A DNA stretch of 64,000 bases from a virus: IMG/VR virus record IMGVR_UViG_3300049893_001984, positions 1 to 64,000 of that record; one strand, 5' to 3'. Positions 1-5,404 of this stretch are shown here, one piece after another. The position numbers were made by a program, and so were the translations under genes. The notes under the pieces are model-generated. The model saw only the letters and a program-made list of their open reading frames with translations, ran no database searches and was not told the DNA's origin. How positions within the stretch are numbered: position 1 is the first letter of the stretch; every line of letters starts with the position of its first letter.

Positions 1-147
1 GTCTAAAACAGTCAGCACAGCGGTTGGCAAATTGTCATCCGCTTTAATTGTGACATCGACACGAGTGATATGGTCGATTGGCTTGCCTGTATCAACGTCT
101 ATCACGCTAACGTTGCTACCACTGCCTTTGATGTGCACTTTAGCCAT
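1..147 (-). CDS. Small protein of unknown function (C-terminus outside window)
   Basis: Forty-nine codons are visible from an ATG at 145-147, and the frame stays open to the window edge. A GGAAAGG ribosome site sits about 8 nt upstream. The visible part starts MAKVHIKGSG and alternates short beta-like stretches (VSVIDVDTG, ITRVDVTIKADD), which suggests a small beta-rich protein. I do not recognise the family. It is preceded by about 310 nt without a gene that holds a strongly folded RNA, so its expression may be controlled by its leader. Confidence 0.7.
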   Translation of the reverse strand, partial: MAKVHIKGSGSNVSVIDVDTGKPIDHITRVDVTIKADDNLPTAVLTVLD

Positions 148-356
148 GAGCTTATCCTTTCCGGAGTAACACCTTTAAGGCACAAAGACCATTTGCCGGT
201 CTTTCCCGGCTGTCAGCTTATCCCCCGCAGGATGTATCGGTAACAAGCTGCTGCGGATTCGGGTGATGTTCCCAGTGTGTGACAGCACTGCCGACTCCCC
301 TCGGTCGCCTCTCACAGCTTGGCAATACCTCTATAGTCGGTAAACCTTATGTATGT
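148..356 (-). promoter_or_regulatory. Gene-free leader of the first gene
   Basis: No convincing gene is seen here. On the minus strand the stretch runs from the folded RNA element at 357-451 to the ATG at 145-147. It holds a 7-bp hairpin (AAAGACC at 184-190 pairs with GGTCTTT at 198-204) and several GC-rich self-complementary patches around 285-320. No promoter matching the consensus found elsewhere in the first 6 kb was seen. Confidence 0.4.
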
Positions 357-451
357 AGGGGGCTGGTGTTGGAGTTGAGGGTGCGGGAATCGGACCCGCC
401 TTTGACACCAGTCTCCCTCGACGGGCGCTCCAATCGCCCCACCAGCCCCCT
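357..451 (-). ncRNA. Compact structured RNA with a tRNA T-arm-like hairpin and a predicted pseudoknot
   Basis: Read on the minus strand, all helices are mutually compatible. P1 is 12 perfect bp (451-440 with 368-357). Arm A has a 5-bp stem and 7-nt loop (439-435/427-423). P2 is GAGGG/CCCTC (419-415 with 381-377). P2 encloses a small GAC-TGGT-GTC hairpin and a 5-bp hairpin with loop TCCGATT (399-395/387-383), which matches 6 of 7 positions of the tRNA T-loop consensus. The arm A loop TTGGAG (433-428) is complementary to the CTCCAA linker (374-369), giving a 6-bp pseudoknot. No full tRNA cloverleaf or anticodon arm can be built, so I do not call a tRNA. It lies between the stop at 460 and the gene starting at 147. 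It could be an independent RNA, a 3' end or a leader element. Confidence 0.55.
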
Positions 452-459
452 GTTATGCC

Positions 460-744
460 TCAGGCTGACTTTGCCAGCGAATCATTGTCTTCATCAATGT
501 AAATGCCAGCTTCGCACAGCGTTCTCACCTGGCTTTCGGTTATTACTGCAGCCAGGTCTTCCAGGTCGACATCCAGCCAAATCTGGTCATGCTCTGCACA
601 GGCTATGATGTTATTCGTCCCAGGTACAAGCGCGTCCAACAGTGTGAACGCTGCCAAGTCCTTGCGCTGCGGCTTACCTGTGTTGGGGCTGCTCCGCTCC
701 ATGCCAAACTTCTGAAACAACGCCTTCATCTCATCGACTGTCAC
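460..744 (-). CDS. Small acidic protein of unknown function
   Basis: This 94-residue frame begins with GTG at 742-744, with AAGGAGG 9 nt upstream; an ATG six codons in is the alternative start. The product is acidic and mostly helical-looking at the N-terminus (TVDEMKALFQKFG). The C-terminal half is rich in Asp/Glu (LDVDLEDLAAVITES). No family recognised. A 10-bp inverted repeat lies just upstream of the ribosome site, and the folded RNA begins about 10 nt after the stop. Confidence 0.75.
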   Translation of the reverse strand: MTVDEMKALFQKFGMERSSPNTGKPQRKDLAAFTLLDALVPGTNNIIACAEHDQIWLDVDLEDLAAVITESQVRTLCEAGIYIDEDNDSLAKSA

Positions 745-757
745 TCGTGGCGCCTCC

Positions 758-1117
758 TTATAATATGTGTAAGTGTAGGATTTTCATACACTTACAATCG
801 CCATACAAAAAGATGGCAAATTTTGCCCACCTGACCCTCAAAGTGCCTGGGGTCGCAACCTGGGGCGCCAGCGTGTGCTCTCTCTCGCTCAATCGCCCCC
901 AGGTTCTCACCCACACCGCAAACATCTGCACCCGTTGAGACACCAGCTCCTGCCCAGCTTCCCGCCAGCTCCTGCTCAGCTCCTGCCCAGCTTCCCGCCA
1001 GCTCCTGCTCAGCTCCTGCCCAGCTTCCCGCCAGCTCCTGCTCAGCTCCTGCCCAGCTTCCCGCCAGCTCCTGCTCAGCTCCTGCCCAGCTTCCCGCCAG
1101 CTATCTGCCCAGGTCAT
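758..1117 (-). CDS. Possible repeat protein made of 11-residue units (doubtful gene)
   Basis: An open frame of 119 codons contains five near-identical copies of the 11-mer SWREAGQELSR, encoded by the 33-bp tandem repeat, followed by a less protein-like tail. The repeat would make an amphipathic helix. Against it: there is no good ribosome site before the ATG at 1115-1117, its 3' end runs into the inverted repeat and ribosome site of the next gene, and the opposite strand is also open through the repeat. It could equally be non-coding repeat DNA. Confidence 0.3.
   Translation of the reverse strand: MTWADSWREAGQELSRSWREAGQELSRSWREAGQELSRSWREAGQELSRSWREAGQELVSQRVQMFAVWVRTWGRLSEREHTLAPQVATPGTLRVRWAKFAIFLYGDCKCMKILHLHIL
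768..796. promoter_or_regulatory. Perfect 10-bp inverted repeat, operator-like
   Basis: TGTAAGTGTA (768-777) and TACACTTACA (787-796) are perfect inverted repeats separated by 9 nt. They lie just upstream of a TATTAT box (760-765) and the AAGGAGG ribosome site of the 94-residue gene. The TACACTTA half-site echoes the motif in the repeated blocks at 2991-3030 and 3564-3603, which suggests one DNA-binding protein. A hairpin in the transcript is the alternative. Confidence 0.45.
945..1103. repeat. 33-bp tandem repeat, about 4.8 copies
   Basis: Units start at 945, 978, 1011, 1044 and 1077, the last being partial. They are essentially identical, which indicates recent expansion. The period is a multiple of three, so both strands stay open across it. 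The core alternates AGCTCCTGC and CAGCTTCCCGCC. Confidence 0.95.
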
Positions 1118-1133
1118 CCCTGTGATACATCCG

Positions 1134-1433
1134 CTAACGCCCAGCCTCTGTATGTATCAGTGGCTCCTTGCCCTCGCCCCTATCCTCGAACACTGGCTTG
1201 TTTCTACCTATGAAAGCCTGCAGCTCTTCCTCTGTCGTAAGCACAGGCTCACCCACTTGAAACTGGGTATTGTCTTCCTGTCCTTGGGCCAGTCTGTATG
1301 CAAAGACCTTACGGTTACAGGCCTTATCCAGAGCCACAGCTATGGCTCTATCCTCGTCATCCGCCCTGACCAGGACCTCGCTCTCCCATATGATCTCCTG
1401 CACCATCTTCACCTTTATCTTGTAGTTTTGCAC
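1134..1433 (-). CDS. Small protein resembling DpnD/PcfM-type proteins
   Basis: The likely start is GTG at 1431-1433, with GGGGAG 6 nt upstream, giving 99 residues. An ATG five codons earlier (1446-1448) lacks a ribosome site. The N-terminus (YKIKVKMVQEIIWESEVLVRA) followed by an acidic helix (DDEDRAIAVALDKA) resembles the short beta-beta-alpha pattern of DpnD/PcfM-like proteins, whose role is poorly defined. Upstream, in frame, an ATG at 1503-1505 behind GGAGG is separated from this frame only by a TAG at 1494-1496. Confidence 0.7.
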   Translation of the reverse strand: MQNYKIKVKMVQEIIWESEVLVRADDEDRAIAVALDKACNRKVFAYRLAQGQEDNTQFQVGEPVLTTEEELQAFIGRNKPVFEDRGEGKEPLIHTEAGR

Positions 1434-1523
1434 TGTGTGCTCCCCCATCTGTGACGCCCAAGTTTGAGCTGTTTTCTTTCTTTTAGATATCAGCTAGCTG
1501 TCCATCTCAGGTAATCCTCCAAA

Positions 1524-1570
1524 TTAACTGATAGCAAAAGAAAAAGCACAAGCGCATATAGGCCTGTGCT
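1524..1570 (-). terminator. Repeated hairpin element, copy 1 (degenerate)
   Basis: Contains the family signature TAACTGATAGCAAAAGAAAA and a short AGCACA/TGTGCT stem. It lies in the 255-nt gap upstream of the DpnD-like gene, close to a second copy. Read on the minus strand the stem is followed by a T-rich run, as in intrinsic terminators. Confidence 0.6.
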
Positions 1571-1643
1571 GACAGGGGCTACAGGTAACTACCCATAGCC
1601 CAGGTTAATGCCACGCTTAATATGCATGGCTAACATTTGCTAA

Positions 1644-1694
1644 CTAACTGACAGCAAAAGAAAACGCACACGGACGTGTGTGCATTTTCTTTTG
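1644..1694 (-). terminator. Repeated hairpin element, copy 2
   Basis: The arms AAAAGAAAACGCACAC and GTGTGCATTTTCTTTT pair almost fully. The hairpin begins about 10 nt after the stop of the 172-residue gene. On the minus strand it ends in TTTTCTTTTGCTGTCAG, a good intrinsic terminator shape. Confidence 0.8.
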
Positions 1695-1704
1695 AAAGCC
1701 AGCG

Positions 1705-2223
1705 CTACTTCGCGCTGGCCTTCTTATTGGCCTCCGCCCAGGCGGAAGCGAGTTGCGCCTTGTACTGGCGAGGGCACAACGTGAAGACCTCAGCCCGCTC
1801 CTCCTCGGTCAAGGACAACAACACCTCGCCGACCTCTTTCGAAACTTTGGAGCCGCGAAGGAGCGATGCCCGGTAACTTCCGCGCACGTCGTGCGCGAAA
1901 TTCACCGCTTCATTCTTGAAGACTTCGATGATTCCCATAACGACCCTGCCCGTCGCCGTGGCGGCGTGCCAGGGGGCAACAACCCCGGCGACAGCCACAG
2001 CCTGCACCTGATCACCCCACCCAGCTTCCGCGCTGGCCTTCTCCGTGAGGGCCTTGCCGATGGCCTCGAGTGAGCGGATCTTCTGCTCCTTCGTCTCGGG
2101 CTCGATCTTGGCGCCGCAGTCGTAGGTGTGCACTTCCACCTTGGGCTCAACCTTGGGCTCAACCTTGGCAGCCCCGACCTTCGCCTTCTTCGCCTTCTCG
2201 TAAATCGTTGCTGAAATGGCCAT
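1705..2223 (-). CDS. Protein of unknown function with a KVEP repeat
   Basis: ATG at 2221-2223 with AGGGAG about 8 nt upstream gives 172 residues; the frame is open further upstream, but that part is promoter and leader. The N-terminal third is Lys/Val/Glu/Pro-rich (a VEPK repeat). A middle stretch (AVAVAGVVAPWHAATATG) is hydrophobic and Ala-rich. The C-terminal part is charged and helical. Function unknown. It has its own promoter at 2322-2349 and is followed by repeated hairpin copy 2, forming a complete single-gene cassette. Confidence 0.75.
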   Translation of the reverse strand: MAISATIYEKAKKAKVGAAKVEPKVEPKVEVHTYDCGAKIEPETKEQKIRSLEAIGKALTEKASAEAGWGDQVQAVAVAGVVAPWHAATATGRVVMGIIEVFKNEAVNFAHDVRGSYRASLLRGSKVSKEVGEVLLSLTEEERAEVFTLCPRQYKAQLASAWAEANKKASAK

Positions 2224-2321
2224 GGGCCACTCCCTTTCTGTCCCCCATTGGGGACCCTTCTGTTTGCCCCCATCAGAGGGCTTAAAAAGCGGGATCAGCG
2301 GAGTGCTAATCCTCACAACAT

Positions 2322-2349
2322 ATAATAACGCATATATGGCTATATTTAA
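2322..2349 (-). promoter_or_regulatory. Small-gene promoter
   Basis: On the minus strand, TTAAAT (2344-2349), 16 nt, then TATTAT (2322-2327), with TGCGT just before the -10. One of six near-identical promoters in the first 6 kb. It drives the 172-residue gene through a leader of about 90 nt. Confidence 0.8.
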
Positions 2350-2435
2350 GGTATAGGGGTACCCCCCCCTATATACGTGGGTATAGGCGTATAGGGGCGT
2401 ATACGTGTATAGGGGGTGTGCGGGGGGTATATAGG

Positions 2436-2487
2436 TAACTGATAGCAAAAGAAAACGCACACGTCTGTATGTGTATGCGCTTTCTTC
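2436..2487 (-). terminator. Repeated hairpin element, copy 3
   Basis: Signature TAACTGATAGCAAAAGAAAACGCACAC with an imperfect right arm (GTGTATGCGCTTTCTT). It directly follows the stop of the 116-residue gene and precedes a 90-nt GTATA-rich stretch and the next promoter. Confidence 0.75.
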
Positions 2488-2492
2488 CCCGG

Positions 2493-2843
2493 CTAGTCGC
2501 CGAGCAGGTCAGCGGGGCTAACTCCCGACGCTACGATTGCCTTTTCAATTTCTTTACGCCCATTAACCTTCATGTACTGGGCGAAGTAGAACAGCGCGGT
2601 TTTCAGCTGTTTGTATCCCTCACCACCGAAGAAGGTGATGCACTGCTGAGCGCCTTCTTCGGACATGTTCGACAACAGGCTGTCCGCCACCTTGCACTTC
2701 ATCTTTTCAATCACCGCCAAAATGGCCTCGACTTTGCGGTCGGAACACCCCTGAGCCTTTAGCAGGAAAACGAGCATATCGGTTTCCATCAGGCTTTCGG
2801 TGATTTGAACTACCGCTTCGACATTTTCACTTACCTGTACCAT
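2493..2843 (-). CDS. Small helical protein of unknown function
   Basis: ATG at 2841-2843 follows AAGGAGG by 5 nt and gives 116 residues; the longer frame lacks a comparable start. The sequence looks fully alpha-helical with two Cys (KAQGCSDRKVEA; KMKCKVADS). It ends in a short SPADLLGD tail. No family recognised. It is a complete cassette: promoter at 2941-2968 and hairpin copy 3 after the stop. Confidence 0.8.
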   Translation of the reverse strand: MVQVSENVEAVVQITESLMETDMLVFLLKAQGCSDRKVEAILAVIEKMKCKVADSLLSNMSEEGAQQCITFFGGEGYKQLKTALFYFAQYMKVNGRKEIEKAIVASGVSPADLLGD

Positions 2844-2940
2844 GACATCCTCCTTCTGCCCCCTAAGGGGCCATCCCAGCCCTATCCATCGCCAAGACCT
2901 CAAGGCCTTTAAGTCGATGGATAGGTAACATCATCAAGGG

Positions 2941-2968
2941 ATAATAACGCAAAAAGGAGGGGATTTAA
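2941..2968 (-). promoter_or_regulatory. Small-gene promoter
   Basis: Minus strand: TTAAAT (2963-2968), 16 nt, TATTAT (2941-2946), with TGCGT before the -10. Serves the 116-residue gene. The repeated 40-bp block at 2991-3030 lies immediately upstream of the -35. Confidence 0.8.
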
Positions 2969-2990
2969 GGTATGCGTATATAGGCATAAT

Positions 2991-3030
2991 GCCCAGGCTA
3001 TACACGTACACATAAGTGTATGGGTGTACA
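2991..3030. repeat. 40-bp direct repeat upstream of a promoter, copy A
   Basis: Matches the block at 3564-3603 at 37 of 40 positions. It contains TACACATAAGTGTA, an imperfect palindrome. In both cases it lies just upstream of a -35 box (about 22 nt away here, 5 nt at copy B), where an activator or repressor site would be expected. Confidence 0.8.
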
Positions 3031-3052
3031 TGACTTACACGTAAGCGCACTA

Positions 3053-3100
3053 CCTGATAGCAAAAGAAAACGCCCACGGCTGTGTGGGCGTTTTCTTTTG
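3053..3100 (-). terminator. Repeated hairpin element, copy 4
   Basis: Perfect arms AAAAGAAAACGCCCAC / GTGGGCGTTTTCTTTT around a short loop. The arms carry compensating base pairs relative to other copies (CCC/GGG in place of CAC/GTG), which supports selection for RNA pairing. It follows the stop of the 110-residue gene. Confidence 0.85.
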
Positions 3101-3106
3101 AAACCA

Positions 3107-3439
3107 CTACCAAATACCGGCAGTGGTCTTAATCACATAATCCCTGGCGAGCGCCAGGGTTCGATCATCGTACAACAACTCCATCTCTTGACAGGTAAGC
3201 CAACCACTGGATAGCTCCTTAGTGGTTAACTCTTGATACAGGTCGTAACTGATACGGGCCGCTTCCCGCTCCCAATCAGTCCCCGTATTGTCCCAACTTT
3301 CCCCGTCTTTGGGATGACGGGCCAGCCCCAGCCCGTCGTAAGACATTTCCGCAGCCTTTTTGGCTGCTTCCTGGAGGCTTTCCGCCTCGATGAAGTCGTG
3401 CCGGTCCTGGCACGACAGATATACTTCGTAGAGCCGCAT
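3107..3439 (-). CDS. Small protein with DpnD-like N-terminus
   Basis: ATG at 3437-3439, preceded by AAGGAGTG, gives 110 residues. The start (RLYEVYLSCQDRHDFIEAESLQEAAKKAAE) has the beta-strand, acidic hinge, helix layout also seen in the 99-residue protein at 1134-1433. This suggests a shared small fold. The rest is acidic with several Trp. Function unknown. Own promoter at 3530-3558; hairpin copy 4 follows. Confidence 0.8.
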   Translation of the reverse strand: MRLYEVYLSCQDRHDFIEAESLQEAAKKAAEMSYDGLGLARHPKDGESWDNTGTDWEREAARISYDLYQELTTKELSSGWLTCQEMELLYDDRTLALARDYVIKTTAGIW

Positions 3440-3529
3440 GATCGATCACTCCTTGTAAACATTCCCAACGCTTTCAACTAGCGACAGCCTCAAGGCTATC
3501 TAACCAATTGAAGTTTATTTCTTCAGGTA

Positions 3530-3558
3530 ATATTAACACCATAAGGACTTATGTTTAA
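3530..3558 (-). promoter_or_regulatory. Small-gene promoter (variant)
   Basis: Minus strand: TTAAAC (3553-3558), 17 nt, TAATAT (3530-3535), with TGGTGT replacing TGCGT before the -10. It is the most divergent of the six. Block copy B (3564-3603) begins 5 nt upstream of the -35. Drives the 110-residue gene. Confidence 0.65.
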
Positions 3559-3563
3559 GGCAT

Positions 3564-3603
3564 GCCCAGGTTACACACGCACACATAAGTGTATGGGTGT
3601 ACA
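3564..3603. repeat. 40-bp direct repeat upstream of a promoter, copy B
   Basis: 37/40 identical to 2991-3030, including the TACACATAAGTGTA-like core (here with CACACATAAGTGTA). A further palindrome, TATGTACGTACATA, follows at about 3609-3622. Confidence 0.8.
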
Positions 3604-3632
3604 GGGGTTATGTACGTACATACGCACGTGCA

Positions 3633-3682
3633 TTAACTGATAGCAAAAGAAAACGCACAGGTACATATGTGTGCGTTTTCTC
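3633..3682 (-). terminator. Repeated hairpin element, copy 5
   Basis: Arms AGAAAACGCACA / TGTGTGCGTTTTCT. It lies about 15 nt after the stop of the 81-residue gene and carries the same TAACTGATAGC flank as the other copies. Confidence 0.8.
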
Positions 3683-3697
3683 TGACAACCCCACCCA

Positions 3698-3943
3698 CTA
3701 GGAATTGTGGATGGAGTTGTCAAATGCATCCTCCTCTCTTTCAGCGCAGTATTCGTTCCACTGCGCTATAGCGCGGTGGCATGCCTCCAACTCGTCCTCT
3801 AGGACGAATATCCTGGTGTAATCCTCTTGACTAAGCTCTACTCGTGTTTCGTAGAGCTCTTTTAGCTCTGCCTTAATCTGGGGGCACCTCACCTCCGCCA
3901 CAATTGCTCTTGTTTCAACATCAAGCACATCATTGTGATCCAT
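3698..3943 (-). CDS. Small acidic helical protein
   Basis: ATG at 3941-3943 with AGGAGG upstream gives 81 residues. Most of it looks like one long charged helix with a possible coiled coil (ELKELYETRVELSQED, then VLEDELEACHRAIAQW). It ends in an acidic tail. No family recognised. Single-gene cassette: promoter 3998-4025, hairpin copy 5 downstream. Confidence 0.8.
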   Translation of the reverse strand: MDHNDVLDVETRAIVAEVRCPQIKAELKELYETRVELSQEDYTRIFVLEDELEACHRAIAQWNEYCAEREEDAFDNSIHNS

Positions 3944-3997
3944 GTTACTTCCTCCTGTTAGGGTTTCGAATTAGCAGACAGCTAATCCAATCACAGG

Positions 3998-4025
3998 ATG
4001 ATAACGCAGGTGGGTGTGTATTTAA
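3998..4025 (-). promoter_or_regulatory. Small-gene promoter
   Basis: Minus strand: TTAAAT (4020-4025), 16 nt, TATCAT (3998-4003), with TGCGT before the -10. Drives the 81-residue gene. Confidence 0.8.
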
Positions 4026-4056
4026 GATGAGCGTATGCAGGCAGGATTGGTTCCAT

Positions 4057-4107
4057 TAACTGATAGCAAAAGAAAACGCACACCTTGATCAGGGGTATAC
4101 GTTTTCA
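4057..4107 (-). terminator. Repeated hairpin element, copy 6 (right arm decayed)
   Basis: The left arm and flank (TAACTGATAGCAAAAGAAAA, then CGCACAC) are intact. The right arm is eroded to GTATACGTTTTC. It lies downstream of the broken small gene at 4204-4406, consistent with decay of that whole cassette. Confidence 0.6.
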
Positions 4108-4164
4108 ACACAAGCACTTTACCTGGCGGGTCAACATATGTCAGCCGGGTATCGGTGCTTGTGT
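4108..4164 (-). other. Long imperfect hairpin
   Basis: ACACAAGCAC (4108-4117) pairs perfectly with GTGCTTGTGT (4155-4164). TACCTGGC (4120-4127) pairs with GCCGGGTA (4144-4151) with one G-U, leaving a 16-nt loop. It lies between the stop of the broken small gene and hairpin copy 6. Role unknown; a 3'-UTR stabiliser is one option. Confidence 0.6.
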
Positions 4165-4203
4165 CAGCGTTCCGAGTATTATGTTACCGCCCCCTCGGTG
4201 GGG

Positions 4204-4406
4204 CTATTTGTTCACCATCACCTTCCCCTCACATCTAAGGGCCTGGTTCAATTCAGGAGTAGGCACAATGCCATTCTCCACGTACCATGGGGTGTAGTCT
4301 ATGTGCCGTATTTGTGTATCGGCCGAAGACTTTAACTCCCCATGGGTCTTACAAACTGAGTTTTGTTTGCTCGCCCCCTCAGCTAGGGCTCGAACAACGG
4401 TTCCAT
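4204..4406 (-). pseudogene. Small gene broken by a one-base frameshift
   Basis: A strong start (GGAGG, then ATG at 4404-4406) opens a frame that hits TAG after only seven codons (4383-4385). In the -1 frame the sequence is open for more than 65 codons down to TAG at 4204-4206 and looks protein-like (RHIDYTPWYVENGIVPTPEL). That frame has no start codon of its own at the beginning and is closed by TAA at 4409-4411. The gene has a promoter (4494-4521) and a downstream hairpin like its neighbours. A lost or gained base (decay or assembly error) is most likely. The junction has no canonical slippery heptamer, so programmed frameshifting is less likely. Confidence 0.6.
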
Positions 4407-4493
4407 TTTAATCCTCCTACGGATTGGAACCTCGATCAGCTACAGCGGCAACACTGCCACTACTTTCAGCTGACCGTTAACGACGATCACCCT

Positions 4494-4521
4494 ATTATAA
4501 CGCAGTGGTTCCGTTATTTTA
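4494..4521 (-). promoter_or_regulatory. Small-gene promoter
   Basis: Minus strand: TAAAAT (4516-4521), 16 nt, TATAAT (4494-4499), with TGCGT before the -10. It lies about 90 nt upstream of the broken small gene's ATG. Its intactness suggests the gene broke recently, or is still used. Confidence 0.8.
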
Positions 4522-4533
4522 GGGTGACCGCAC

Positions 4534-4800
4534 TTACTCCAACTCCGCCATGACTGCTGTGATCCTTCTCTTTATGTCCATCAGTCTGGCCTCGCCCTCA
4601 CGTAACCGCGCGATGATGTCTTCGGCGGTCCGAACGAGGGCGTTTAGTTCTGCGAAGCTCAACTTGCTAGCGCTGAGCTTCGCCCGCTCAATATCAGCGT
4701 CGTTGGCCTCTGACTCCTTCATGATGGCTTCCATCTCCATCATGATGGCTTCGCCTTGTTTAATCAGGGCGTCGACCTGCTCTTTCCTTCCTACTCCCAT
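4534..4800 (-). CDS. Small coiled-coil protein
   Basis: ATG at 4798-4800 follows AAGGAGG closely and gives 88 residues. The protein is almost entirely a heptad-like helix (EAIMMEMEAIMKESEAND; AEDIIARLREGEARLMDIKRR), so probably a homodimeric coiled coil. Function unknown. It has no promoter of its own. Repeated hairpin copy 7 ends only about 13 nt before its start codon, so it depends on transcription passing that hairpin. Confidence 0.8.
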   Translation of the reverse strand: MGVGRKEQVDALIKQGEAIMMEMEAIMKESEANDADIERAKLSASKLSFAELNALVRTAEDIIARLREGEARLMDIKRRITAVMAELE

Positions 4801-4813
4801 CTTGATCCTCCTT

Positions 4814-4860
4814 TAGCTGATAGTAAAAGAAAACGCGCACATGCCTATGTGCGCGTTTTC
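4814..4860 (-). terminator. Repeated hairpin element, copy 7 (between co-transcribed genes)
   Basis: Perfect arms GAAAACGCGCACAT / ATGTGCGCGTTTTC, with GCGC replacing the usual GCAC on both sides (compensatory change). It separates the 106-residue gene from the 88-residue gene with no promoter between them, so here it cannot be a complete terminator. Confidence 0.8.
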
Positions 4861-4888
4861 CATGTGAACGGCAGCTACAGCCCGCCGC

Positions 4889-5209
4889 TTATTCGTAATA
4901 AGTGTACTCCTTAATCGTGAGACCTTCCTTGTCACGGTCGATCGCAACCAGGTGCTTCTTCGCCTCTTCGGCGGACTGGTACACACCAATCCTGTTTCCC
5001 CAGATGTCATAGACCCCGGCCCTCTTTCCTTCTTTCCGTGTGTCGATAAAACTGTGTGCCTCTCCACAGTACAGAATGGAGATCTTTCCGTTCGTAGAAA
5101 TCCACTCCAAGGCCTGAGCCTCGGTTTCAAATGTAAAAAACTCGTCCTGACTCTCATACGTCTCGGTCATCGGGACGTACGCGGAATTCCTTCGAATCAC
5201 CCTGACCAT
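4889..5209 (-). CDS. Small protein of unknown function, mixed alpha/beta
   Basis: ATG at 5207-5209 with AAGGAGG upstream gives 106 residues; the longer frame starts inside a GC-rich leader. The protein has alternating strand- and helix-like segments (FFTFETEAQALEWIST; GVYDIWGNRIGVYQSAEEAKKHL) and ends in a Tyr-rich tail. The second half looks like a repeat of the first (aromatic strand, then a helix starting EAQA or SAEEA). No consensus promoter is visible between it and hairpin copy 8, so it is probably co-transcribed with the 77-residue gene. Confidence 0.75.
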   Translation of the reverse strand: MVRVIRRNSAYVPMTETYESQDEFFTFETEAQALEWISTNGKISILYCGEAHSFIDTRKEGKRAGVYDIWGNRIGVYQSAEEAKKHLVAIDRDKEGLTIKEYTYYE

Positions 5210-5330
5210 CTCACACCTCCTTGAAACATTTCCTTTTCCCATGGGGGTCACAGACCCCTCGATCCCCTCATAGTCGGGGCAACACCGGGCATGGGGTCCG
5301 GTGCCCTGAATGTTCAATAAACAACTGGTA

Positions 5331-5371
5331 CCAAAAGAAAACGCACACCCTTGTGAGAGTGTGCGCTTTCT
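5331..5371 (-). terminator. Repeated hairpin element, copy 8
   Basis: Arms AGAAAACGCACAC / GTGTGCGCTTTCT. The usual CTGATAGC flank is replaced by CAACTGGTACC. It follows the stop of the 77-residue gene. Confidence 0.75.
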
Positions 5372-5404
5372 GAGCCTTTTAACGTCATGCTCAGGACGTA
5401 CTTT

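Noticed and set aside
355-455. A tRNA gene
   Set aside because: One arm looks like a T arm and the ends pair perfectly, but no anticodon arm or D arm can be drawn on either strand and no CCA-like end is placed correctly. Called a structured RNA instead.
875-1213. Plus-strand frame with Pro/Ala/Leu repeats (PSFPPAPAQLL)
   Set aside because: It arises only because a 33-bp period keeps both strands open. There is no upstream ribosome site and it lies on the strand opposite to every gene in the window.
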